Origin: Antedon mediterranea
Taxonomy: Eukaryota; Echinodermata; Crinoidea; Comatulida; Antedonidae
DNA: 60,000 nucleotides
Assembly (NCBI RefSeq): GCF_964355755.1
Contig: NC_092679.1
Coordinates: 7,318,001 to 7,378,000, forward strand
Direction: 5' to 3'
Shown: piece after piece, positions 26,501 to 38,896 of the stretch
How positions within the stretch are numbered: the first letter of the stretch is position 1
How the letters are laid out: every line of letters begins with the position of its first letter
The notes under the pieces: generated by a model
The model's input: only the letters and a program-made list of their open reading frames with translations
Told to the model about the DNA's origin: nothing
Database searches by the model: none
Program-made: the position numbers and the translations under genes

Positions 26501-29500
26501 GAGAGCTTAACAATATTGCTTTATAGAATTACGCTAAATCTGTTTATTATTAATAAGTGCTGAAAAAAATACTAAAAACAGAATGAATTTTGAAACAATT
26601 CTTAGTGGTCAATAAAAATGACCTTAACAAAAAAATTACTTTTTCCTCTCATGTGGTTAAAACAAAGGGTGACCAAGCAGAATCTAATTAAAAAACTTGC
26701 TTTTTCTTGTGTTTTAAATTTGCACAGGTAGATCTTGATTGAGCTGTGGGACACGTTATCGTTTGTTATCAGAGAATTTCAAAGTTTACGCCTAAAACAC
26801 TGGGTCAGGTTTTCCTTTCTGTAGGAAGTAAGAAACAAATGAGTATGTGTGTATGGCTTCTTGCTACTCAATCATAGAATGACAGTAAGGGTACGTTCAC
26901 ACTGAACACAATACATGAAATCAAGAGAAATTGGTGTAGTGTTCCATTCACACTGAACACAATACATGAAATCAAGAGAAATTGGTGTAGTGTTCCATTT
27001 ACACTGAATACAATACATGAAATCAAGAGAAATTGGTGTAGTGTTTTATTCACACTGAACAAAGTACATAAAATCATGAGAAAATGGTGTAGTGTTCCAT
27101 TTAAACGCATTCCTGATTTGGTACAAAACATACAAGTGTGAAAAACATGAGTTTTATTTAGTATACAGACTAAATGTGGCTTTAGGTGTGGGGATAGATT
27201 AGATTTCAATAACATAATTATCAAATCGATTAAACCTTCTTTTGTGATTTTTTCTTCTGAAAAATGATCTTTGGATATATCTACAATGAAATTATAACTA
27301 CTTTTTGATATCTTTGACAGACTATTATATTATTGGCGCTTCCCCTTTTTCTTCATATAGAGGTCTTTTTCTAGGATTTTTAAAACATAATACTACAATG
27401 AAAATAGTGTTTCATAGAAACTTTTTTTACTAGAAAAGTACTTTAAAAATGTAGACCGCAATGGTTTGAATTAAATCGTCATTTATGATGGTAATGAAAA
27501 AACACAAAAGGTCAACAACAGAGCATTACAGGGAAGAAAGGAAGTAGCTGACTACAACTGATACAAAACACATACATTCCTAGAAATGATTTAGATTTTA
27601 TTCAAAATGTTCTTTATATTTGTAGTACTTTCTAAAGTGTGGGGACTCAAGGGAAGTTGAAATGAAAGTTGACATGGCTATTGACCATAACTAACAATAT
27701 CATAATATTAATATGTTATGTTTCACATTAAGAGGCCTATATAAAACAAAACAGAAAACAGTAAAAACTCATCTTAGAATTTTTATATGAACATTAAAAT
27801 CCAAAACATTTTTAAAAATACAAAATCAAAATATCTACAAGTGAAAAGACGTGCACAAAAGCAGTTGTCACAGTTTTTTCAGTTTGGGATTCCTGATGTA
27901 AAAGAGAACAATGTAAATATAAAGAGCCTTAAATATAAAGAGCCTTAAATATAAAGAGCCTTAAATATAAAGAGCCTTAAATATAAAGAGCCTTAAATAT
28001 AAAGAGCCCTAAATATAAAGAGCCCTAAATATAAAGAGCCCTAAATATAAAGAGCCTTAAATATAAAGAGCCTTAAATATAAAGAGCCCTAAATATAAAG
28101 AGCCCTAAATATAAAGAGCCCTAAATATAAAGAGCCTTAAATATAAAGAGCCTTAAATATAAAGAGCCTTAAATATAAAGAGCCCTAAATGTAAAGAGCC
28201 CTAAATGTAAAGAGCCTTAAATGTAAAGAGCCTTAAATATAAAGAGCCTTAAATATAAAGAGCCCTAAATATAAAGAGCCCTAAATATAAAGAGCCCTAA
28301 ATATAAAGAGCCCTAAATATAAAGAGCCCTAAATATAAAGAGCCCTAAATATAAAGAGCCCTAAATATAAAGAGCCCTAAATATAAAGAGCCCTAAATAT
28401 AAAGAGAACAATGTAAGTCTAGGATTTCTCAATATAATGTCTCTACTAGTATTAACTTAAAGCCAGGACTGATTTTTTTTTTTAAAGAATATATCATCAT
28501 AACAAAAGAAGGTGTAGAATATTAATTTATTTTTAAATAAATTGGAGGAAAGAAAATCCAAGAAAGTTGTTTACTGGAATGAAACATACTTCCATAATTT
28601 TGCAGCCAGTGATCAGCTTAGTTTGTGCTTTGACCTTACCAGGTACCCATTTGTACACCTGGGTGGAGAGAGGCAAACATATTTAGTAAAGTGTGTTGCC
28701 AAAGAATACAGGCAATGCAATGAGCAGGGTTATACAAAATGTCTAATGAATGGTACAAGTGGAACAATGTTGTATAAACCAATCTGCTTCAAATATATCT
28801 TGCTAAAATGCATACCCAGGTCAGTTAACTGTTTTTGCCAACAAAATATCAATATCTTACATCGCCCTATTTCTGTTGTGTAAACTTGACCACATGCTTT
28901 TTGAGTCATAGTAATTTGGCTTGTTGCCTATGGTCAATGGGAACATAGAACATGTTCTTACACCTAGCACATTAACATAAAGTGCATACAAACCACACAG
29001 TTGAATGTTATAATTGTGATTTCCTACATAAATTATAATTCAATCCGCATTTAAATCGAAGATAACACACGTGGCGACAGTAACCTTGATAAAATAGTAC
29101 ATTTAATTTAATGTCAATATTTTTAATAATCATCAAAATGTTTTTAAACAAAGAAAAAAAAATTGTTTGGTAATAAGATTTATTTCTTGATTTTTCAAAG
29201 CATTAATAAAGTTTGAATGTGACAATTGCGATTCAAACCTCTATTAAGGGGACACCTTTAAGACCCAACAGTGTGTCTTTGCAATAGGAATGTCCCCTGT
29301 GGTCTGATCGAGTGTAAAAACTTGTCCCTCATTTGATTCACAAGGAAGTATCTCCTTGAGGTGTATCCCAAAAGAGTCCTTTAAAATCATATTGAGATTT
29401 TGTTCTAAAGCTCTTAATTTTTCAATATCTATTCTTTTAAAATCTTTTTCCGAGGAATGACAGAGAGAGGCAAAGAAGATGGGAAGAACGAAACAACATT

Positions 29501-32500
29501 ATAGAGTATAGACTGATTTGCTAAGATCCATGTGACACAGTCAACTGTTTTTACCAATAACATATTAATTTCTTCCATCATCCTAATTCTTTTGTTCTGT
29601 ATTGTGAAAATTAAACAGACCTTAAACATTCATTAGGATGTATTCAATAAATAGTTTATACAATAATTGTGGAATCATGGTCACTCTGTTTTGGCACAAA
29701 GTATAGAAGAAAAAAACTCCTAAACTAAAAGGAAAGTTGTCAAAAATGAAGAGTTAACCAAATGTTATTGAGGGAATGTTTTTATACCATTATTTTGAAA
29801 TTGTAAAGGATATGACACAGTACAGAACACATAGGAATGTTGAAAGATATGGACACATTATAACATATGTTATTGACAATTTCATTTTCTACTTAATTTT
29901 AATTGATGCATCCTTTTTGGAGAAATTGTTTAAAACTACAAATGGAAATATGTGTCCATTTTTGTACAGTAATTACTGTATTAGGACTCATGTGGTCCTA
30001 AAGTCTATACGAAGCATCACACACTATACACAAGTTTAGTTCCCACCAACTAGGTGAAATTATGAAATTGGGGTAGTCACGGAAGACAACAAAAAAACCC
30101 ACAAACTTATAATTCATATTATAGAAATAAATACATTGCCTGTGACAACCCATTGCAGGCCCTTTGTAAATGTATGAATTTCCTGCCTAACAGACAAACC
30201 TGCCCTAAGCTGTACGTATCATCATCATTTATATCAACTACCTTAAACAGACAAAAACTACACTTCCGACAAACATTAGACTCGATACCAGGTCATCTAT
30301 TTTGAAAAAAGAGCGTGAATAATATGAAATCAATAGATTCTCTAAACAGACTCAAATTTAGTTAAAACTATTTTTTTGTTCACAAAATGGTGAATCTATA
30401 AAGCATACTGTAGACTAGAAGGGCAGGTAGCATGCCGTACTGCCTCAGCTCTAATACACACTTCTCTTTTTTGAGCTATTTGTCTTTGAATGTAACAAAA
30501 TATCACCTATTTGAATAATATGATAGTTTTATTGTAAAACATGCTTGAAAAAAATTGCTACAAGACCTAGAATCGGCTTCCTGCTCTACAGCTGTTACAG
30601 AACAAAAATTAACTTATAACGAATGGCGTTTATGTCATTACATTTATATGTTGTGTTGCTGTTGCTGTATCCTTGGGGTAGGGCCGCAGGCTATGCCCTA
30701 ATCTTATCAAATCTATGTCAACTGTTTGTATGCGATTTGAGTATGTGTTACATATGTAACAGAACATGAATTGTAAGTGTTTGCAGTGAGTATGTTGCAC
30801 ATTAAACATGATTGATAGCTAAGATTGTTTTTTTATATAAAACATTTGGTTTAAATCTCTAGTTATAATAATTTGTAAATATTGTAATTTATTTTTATAG
30901 AAAGAGGGTAAATTTAGCAGCCACAGTGCAGCACCTAACATGATCATCACACCGGGAGACATCCAACGCTTAAGATAAGGTACCAAGTTCTTTAATGTGC
31001 GCATGTGCATTGTATATACGATACATGAGACCAACAGCTTTATGTCCAATTCAAAGGATGAATCAATTCGAGAAAGTAGCTTGCTTAAGAATACAAACCA
31101 TACCACCGATATCCTATCTCATATCCAGGCACCTCACATGAAAGTTCAAATTGGAAAGGTAGCAGAATCGAAGTATATGAATAAAACTTTTAAAATTTTA
31201 TTATTTAACAAATAGTTCCTTTGAAATCTAATCCCATAATACCACCTGTTTTTGTACTCATAGCTATACAATATAATTAGTATATTAAAATATATTTATT
31301 TATAGACTACCTATATTACTTTAAAAGAAACTATTATATTAAAGTGATTTACATTTAAATGTTTCTCTATGAAATATGATCCCTCTTATACTTTTACACC
31401 TGTTTTTTTAATTATCCTCTGGTTTCCTCCATCGGGAAATTTCAGTTGAGAGGGTTACATTTGAGGTACTTTTTTCTGGCAGAATATAACATACATTAAT
31501 AATAGGGAAGGTTAGGGTTTAAAAATTGAGAAAGAAAGTGCTTTGAAATGTAGGGGGCCCAGCCAACCCCTTGAACCTACCCATGATATGGACCTGGTTC
31601 ACCTTCAAATAGGGGGAGGCTCAGGATTTAAAAATTGTGAAAGAAAGTGCTGAACTTAATTTGATGTCTTTAAAATTTATGGGGCCCAGCCAGCCCTTTG
31701 AACCTACCCCTGATATGGACCTGGTTAACTTTTATCAACTGGAATATAATGCAGTATTTTTTATACAATTAACAGCGTATTTAAATGCAAGAGTTTAAAT
31801 GGCAGATTTTTCAAAGCAGGCTTTTATAGCAATTAAAGTTGCCAGATAGTATGGTCAGTTTGTAAATGTTCATAGTATATTTCTATGGCCGAAATCTGAA
31901 ATAAAAGTCATTGAATTACCCTGATGTAGTAATGAATCGAGCGTCTCCGTCATCAAATGGTAAAAATGCTACTTTGTGTATGATTTTCTCATGCAGCTGA
32001 ACGGCCGCTTGAACTTGTCCTGTCAATTTGTCCCAGAAATACACAGTACCTTGCGCCGTGCCTCCCAGGATTAGGTTGTGATGAGTCTGAAATTAGAAGA
32101 AAAGCAAAAACCGGTAATACAAGTCATAACAGTCATGGCCTATGAGGTATTAACAGTGGTGAGTTCATAGGAATATCGGTCACATTGGTGCTAATATATT
32201 TATTTAAGCTTCGTGCAGGCAAGCCTATCAAATTAAGTTTTTAAAATAATTATATCAAAAGTTGTTTTTTTTTATAATTTGTATATTTGCAACCATCAAC
32301 TGAGTATGAAACTTATTTTTTTTCTCTCTTTTGTGGCATAAACACCACTTTTATTCACATTAATATCATAATAGTCTTGCCATTACCATAAAATCTCTAT
32401 ATTATTTTCATTATTATTACATTTTTTACTATTTCCTAATGTTTTATCAGTGGTAGGCCTATAAAATTTTTAAATTTTTGTAAATTCATGCCTGCTATTT

Positions 32501-35500
32501 ATAAATTTATCCTGATGTCGTTGCAATAAGAACATTCATTTTTCCTATGCTTCAAAGTCGTAAGTAAAAGTTTACTTTAAAGATCCATTCCCTACAATTT
32601 TTGACATTTAAACAAATTAATGCATATATTAATTTAATCATCTTTTGAAACTAACTACCATGACAGAGTGGGCCCAAGAAAGAAGACATTACGGCTTGTA
32701 ACATGGGCAGACATCTCGGTCCTAACGGGACACAGGAAGATAGCCTACAGTTATTCCTGCAAGCTTACTCAATAAAACTCAGCTATCAGGATTTCACTCG
32801 AAAAATGTCTTATCATCAAATCTCCCTATGTAATTTTATAATACTATTCCCCACAATATATTCTGATTCTTTATGGCGTATATTTAATTTGATCTTTATT
32901 AATTTGCAGTATAATTCCTATTATTTAACTACTGTACCTTCACACACGCGCGGTATGTTTTAAAATAAACAAAAAACTGAAATGGCTATGACTAATGGCC
33001 AACTTAAGCTCCAGTCCTACTATTTTTTTTTCGTCTTCCAAAGGGACACTATATATTACTTTAAAAACATTAAACCAGGTCATTCCTTTTTTTTAAATGT
33101 ATGTTTTTTGATCGTAAATTATGATAAAAAGAGAGAATCAATGCACTATCTAAGTAGCTCGCGTTGAATGTCCTCTCGTGGACAGCTAGCTTTAATTTTC
33201 TAGGCCTAGCTGGTAAGCAGCAGTAACGTACAAACATTGTACGCCAGTTAGGCCTAGCCTGACATTGTCTGGTCTACTGCTGAATTAATTGTCTTTCTGT
33301 TTTTGCCAAAATATGTTAATAAATTGGGGAAATCCTGGTATTTTCTCTGAAAAGTGACGATTCTTCGATCTGTTTTGGCCTTTAACATCGATTGAAAGTG
33401 GGTGAATCACAGAAAAAAAACGAAAATATCAAATATCGCGTGCAATGCATGTTGGGATTTATAGCAGGCCACTTAAATTATTACAATCAATTTATTTTTC
33501 ACATTTTTAACCACTTATAGATGAAAAATGTTATCGCTATGAGGACCATAGTATTTATTTTTACATTCAATGTAGTTTGTGACCTTAAATCAGACCTAAA
33601 AAATGTAGGAATGGGGCTTTAAAAAGAGAGCATTTGGTGAGAGCATAAAATTTGGCCAGGTCTTAGTTCAGCCTTGCAGCCAAACAGAATTTGGTATTTC
33701 TGTGTTCTTAGTTTGCATATCACAGTAAAAAATAATTTCCTGATACGTCAAAAAGTTGTAGTGAAATGTTGCTAAGGAGAGCTCAATGTCCAATACCACA
33801 GTTAATAGTACAGTCCATCTAATCTGAATCACCAATTTGGCAGGACTTGACCTCTGTGAGTCAGAGTCACAAATCGTACCTGTGTCCCGATTTGGCCCTA
33901 GGTTGCTTAAACTAGCTACGAAATGTACAATCAATCAACCAATCAGAACGGTGCATGCTTTCTATAATCAAAAACACCTTGTTTTCTAGCGTTACCTGTT
34001 CGTAGACTAACAGTCATCTTTTTTAGCCTTGAATGATAATCCCTTTGTCATATTGTTTCCTGTTATTAATTAACGTGATTGTCAAGTGCAGATTTTAGGA
34101 TTTTTCTCATTCATAATTCTCATACCTTTTTCTACATTTATTTACTACTAACCAATTATAGAAGAATAAAGTCAATATTATGGTTTAAAATACGGTATTT
34201 TTAAATATTCAATTTCAATTAAAATCAAGTGTAAAATAATAAGCATTTTTAGTTTTTTGCATATATTTGCATATAGTGTTAATAAATGTTGTCATATTTC
34301 CTACTCTTATATAATGCTTTTAACAGCAGATTATTTATTTTAACTTCAATTTTACTTCACAATAAACCTGTGTAACTTACAGTACTAACATACTTTAAGT
34401 ACAAGTCCTAATATCCTACGGTAGATATTTTTTTTTTCTTGTGATTGAGCAACGGTAGAATGTGCCCTCATCCATGCAGTTGCAATATCACTGTGAATTA
34501 TGCCTCACTATATCTGACTTATTACGATCGCAAAGTTCTTATAAAGCAATGGAAAATAGATAGGTTCAGGATATGTAATTGGTCATTTGATTAAGTTTGT
34601 AAACCAACCAACAATGATTGCCGAGGGCTCCCAAGGTTATACTCCTATATAAGAGCCAAGTTCTCACGATTTCAATTCTTCAGTTTTTCAGTTAAATGTA
34701 ACCTCTGTTTCCACTTTTATTTCAGATGTGCGGTTGAGGACAGTATATATGTATTTGTAGCTGGTTTCACATGGAAGACATATCAAATATATATGTATTT
34801 TATCATCATGTGATATTTGTCTAAGTTCCCTCCTGTTAGTGGTGAACCTTGAGTTCACTGTTAGGAAAATAAAAATAAATTAATAAATGAAACAAATAAA
34901 TAAATCAACTAGAAGGGAAAAAATAAATAAATCTAAAACATACAATGGATTATTTTTATTCGATTATAAACAATTCTCCAATAGCTTCAAAGTATCTTTG
35001 CTCAAACTTAAATTTTCACATAAAAAATGCAGGTTAAGCAGCAATTTTCAATCAAAATGAACTTTAAAGCTCAGGTACAGGCATGAATTTTAAATATAAT
35101 TTTTGGTTAATTGTACATAAATCAAATATTTGTAACAGAAATCGAGACGAAAAAACATGAATTTCCCTTAATATGGTCAAATACAAAATTTGGCAAAATT
35201 CTTCAATAAAAACCAGGAAGACTTTTTTTCAGTAGTTAGGTAGTTAACCTAATGTAATAACATGTCTGGTGACTCCCTAGACGGTGAAAAAAGATGGTGG
35301 ATATACGGTGGATAATTTTTGCTATAGCATGAAAATAAAAATCTGAAGTTGAATAAAAATATCAGAAATGTAATATTCAAGTTATATTACCTATATTTAG
35401 TCATCTGATAACATTTTTTACCACACTGTTTATTTTCCATAGCTTTTTAAAATGCCTCACTATTTACAAAATTTGTGTACAAAAGAATAGAGATTTTACT

Positions 35501-38424
35501 GTGTAATTTGAACTATTTGATAAGAAAGTGCTTATTTTCAACAAGCTCGTGTAACACAAATAAAATCCAAAAAAAAAAAATTAACAGATGATGAAAAACA
35601 ATCCTGTGAGGGTGAACTGACACTGTTAGAGTGTAAAGATGCAATTTTGTCAATGAAGCGTAATAAAGCACCCGGTACTGACGGCCTTACCGTTGAATTT
35701 TATCAATTTTTCTGGCCTAAAATAGGTTCATTAATCTGTAATGCTCTTAATACATGCTTTAAAGATGGGAAACTATCAATATCACAAAGAAGAGGGGTAA
35801 TTAACTTAATTTATAAGAAGGGAGACCATGATGATCTCAATAACTGGAGACCTATAACTCTCCTGAATGTAGACTATAAAATTGCTGCATTGGTTTTAAC
35901 AAAACAAATACAAAAGGTTATATCAAAACTGGTTAGTAATGACCAAAAAGGTTACATTAAAGGTCGCTTTGGTGGCGACAATGTAAGATTAATTAATGAT
36001 GTAATTCAGTATATGGATAACGGCAGGTTAACAGGAGCTCTTGTTAGCGTAGATTTTAGTATTGCCTTTGACACTGTAAATAGACATTTTCTTGTAAGTA
36101 CCTTGCGTTCTTTCAATTTTGGTTCTTCTTTCATTTCATGGGTGAACGTACTGTATTCAGATACAGAATGTGTAATAATGAATAACGGTTGGTGTTCAAA
36201 AAGCTTCCAAATGCATAGAGGGATCAGACAAGGCTGTCCCCTTTCTGCCTTACTATTCATTTTAGTAGCAGAAATAATGGCTATAAGAATTAAAAGTGAT
36301 CAAAATATCGAAGGGATTGCCCTTCCAGGCAAGGATGACTATACAACTGAAGTCAAAATTGCACAATTAGCAGATGACACAGTTTTATTTCTAAAAAATG
36401 AAAACAGTATAAAGAATAGCATTGATAAAATCGTTGAATTTGGTCTAGTATCAGGTTTAAAGCTAAACAAAGAAAAAACCAATGCCATGTGGTTAGGGCG
36501 TTGGAAAAACAGAAAGAAGAACGAAAATTTGTTCAACATCAATTGGGTGTACAGTAGTTTTAAGATTCTAGGTATACATGTTGGCCATGACAAAGAAATA
36601 TGTTTTACTAAAAACTGGTCTGAAAAAATTCAATCTTTTAAAAAAATGCTTGATACATGGCACAAAAGAAACCTCTCGATATTTGGCAAAGTTATGATTT
36701 TAAAAACACTGGGTTTAGCAAAGTTAATCTACAACGCAAGTATTATAGATACCCCTGAATGCGATTTAAATGAAGTCGATAAAATTGTATTCGATTTTAT
36801 TTGGAATAATAAAACAGAAAAGATAAAAAGATTAACATTAATCAATGATTATAATAGTGGTGGAATAAATGCTCCAGACTTCAGATCTCAAGTCAAGGCA
36901 CTACAAATGTCATGGCTTAAAAGATTGTACAATGATGACACTTCCAAATGGAAGTGTTTACCTAAAATGTATTTTAACAAAATAGGTCCAAGAGAGGTTA
37001 TTGAAAATATATCAAATGTAAAATATAAAGAAACACATTACAGTAGTATGCCTTTATTATATAAATCAATGTTAAAGTATTTAGCTGAATTCAATCAATA
37101 TTCTGTCAAAATGTCACTTTCCTATGAACAAATTATAGAACAACCTATATGGGGCAACAACTTGATAACACACAATGGTTTCTCACTCCTTTATAGGAAT
37201 TGGATTAGATCTGGTATAACAAAGATGAAACATATTATAATTGATAACAGATTTATTAATACAAATGAATTACTATTTTTGTTAAATATCAAATCGAATT
37301 GGATTGCTGAATTGTCATGTCTACTAAAAGCAATACCACGAGAATGGAAAGATATAATTTATTCAAAAATTGATAATGTAAAAGTTAACGAAGTTATATC
37401 AATACAGTATAGTAAAATGAGTTGTAAAAACATTCGTCTCTTTTTTATAAAAAAAAAATGTAAAGAACCAACCAAGAGTAAAACAAAGTGGGAAACACAT
37501 TTTAATATAGCGAACGATTGGACACTGACGTGGAAAAGAAAAGTAAATGATATTAAAGATAACAAACTTAAACAGCTAAATTTCAAACTATTGCATTGTA
37601 TTATTCCTACCAATAGAAGGCTCTTTAAATGGAATATTAATAATACAGACACTTGCCTGCAATGTAATGTAATGTAATAGAAGATGATAAACACTTCTTT
37701 TACCAATGTACTGAAGCAAATGATTTATGGAAATACATTAATGTTTATACCACATATAAGTTTGGAATTGAGGCAAACTTTCAAAATATTGTACTCGGTA
37801 CCGGAAACAGATATGTTGACCACATGATCTCTTTTGGATGCTTCTGTATCTATAAAGCACACATTTTGAAAAAAGTAAAGAAATGGAATTATGGTTCACT
37901 TTCTCGCCTGTTTTTGGCTTAACCGACTATTATAATACGGTATATTCTACAGAGGTTTATATAACGCTGTGCAATGCCAATAGGTGGTTAAATCTTTATA
38001 TAGAATTATTTAAAAAAAATGAAAATAAATGAAATAAATATTAAAAACAAAACGAAACGTAACATATAAGTAAGCAACAAATATAACCATGAGACATAAA
38101 ACTAAAACACAAGAGTAAGGAAAGAATTTTTTTTTAAGCTTACTATAATTATTTGAATTTTATATTTGTATTTATGTTCTTATTGTAAAAAAAAAAAAAA
38201 AAAAAAAGAATTAAGAATAATAATTGTATTGCATTTTATATATTGTAAATATTTATTTATTTATATACCTTTGTCGTGGGTATGTATGTATGCATGTGTG
38301 CAATCATGTACTCGAATATATGCACTTGTGTGTTTTGTACAGAGACATAGACCTATTTTAGAAAGGAATAGTTAAAATAAAAGAAAATAATGAAAAAAGT
38401 GGATAATACATATAAAAGTATAAA

Positions 38425-38482
<58 letters not shown>

Positions 38483-38848
38483 ACAACAGGCAAAGAACAT
38501 TAATTCTAAACCGCCCGATGATATACTAAATTTAATTAATTAATTTGGAACGATAAAGATGAGGAAATCTGTGAGAATGAGAAAAAGTCACCCCAACCGA
38601 GACTCGAACTCGGACCGCCTGCTTGATATGCAGATGTCCTAACCATTAGACCACTGGGGCTTTCATGGTATTGTTCGAACTCGATTGGATAGCGACTCTT
38701 TAACATTCTCGGCGTGGTACGGCGGAACAGCACTAGTCCTCAGTTGTACGCACGCGCAACAGAGATCAAATTGATACGCCCTCATCTTTCAGTATTTTTA
38801 TTCACGAGGCGGGATCTCCGAAGAGATACTTTTATATATATAAACACA

Positions 38849-38896
<48 letters not shown>

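Larger units (their letters stand above)
38429..38660 (-). mobile_element. tRNA-headed SINE
   Basis: On the minus strand a tRNA-like head (38660-38588) is followed by a body with CATTCTCACAGATTTCCTCA, TCTTTATCGTT, ATTAATTAATTAAATTTAG, GGGCGGTTTAGAAT, TAATGTTCTTTGCCT and a TA tail. The body recurs without the head, on the plus strand, at 47728-47855. That supports a mobile SINE rather than a lone tRNA gene. It sits inside the LINE insertion, so it either arrived later or was carried along. Confidence 0.75.

Noticed and set aside
26868-27224. 118-codon minus-strand frame with HQFLLISCIVFSVN repeats
   Set aside because: Translation of the 51-base array at 26899-27102.
28542-28883. 113-codon frame starting MEERKSKK
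   Set aside because: Its middle is the SINE-like repeat at 28620-28760, so the frame is a chance reading of a repeat.
36006-36593. Minus-strand frames of 84 codons each under the LINE
   Set aside because: Shadows of the plus-strand reverse transcriptase frame.
38588-38660. Calling this a functional tRNA-Asp or tRNA-Ile gene
   Set aside because: The anticodon by fold is ATC, unusual for tRNA-Asp, and a loop giving an Ile anticodon would break the invariant T33. The downstream repeat favours a SINE head.
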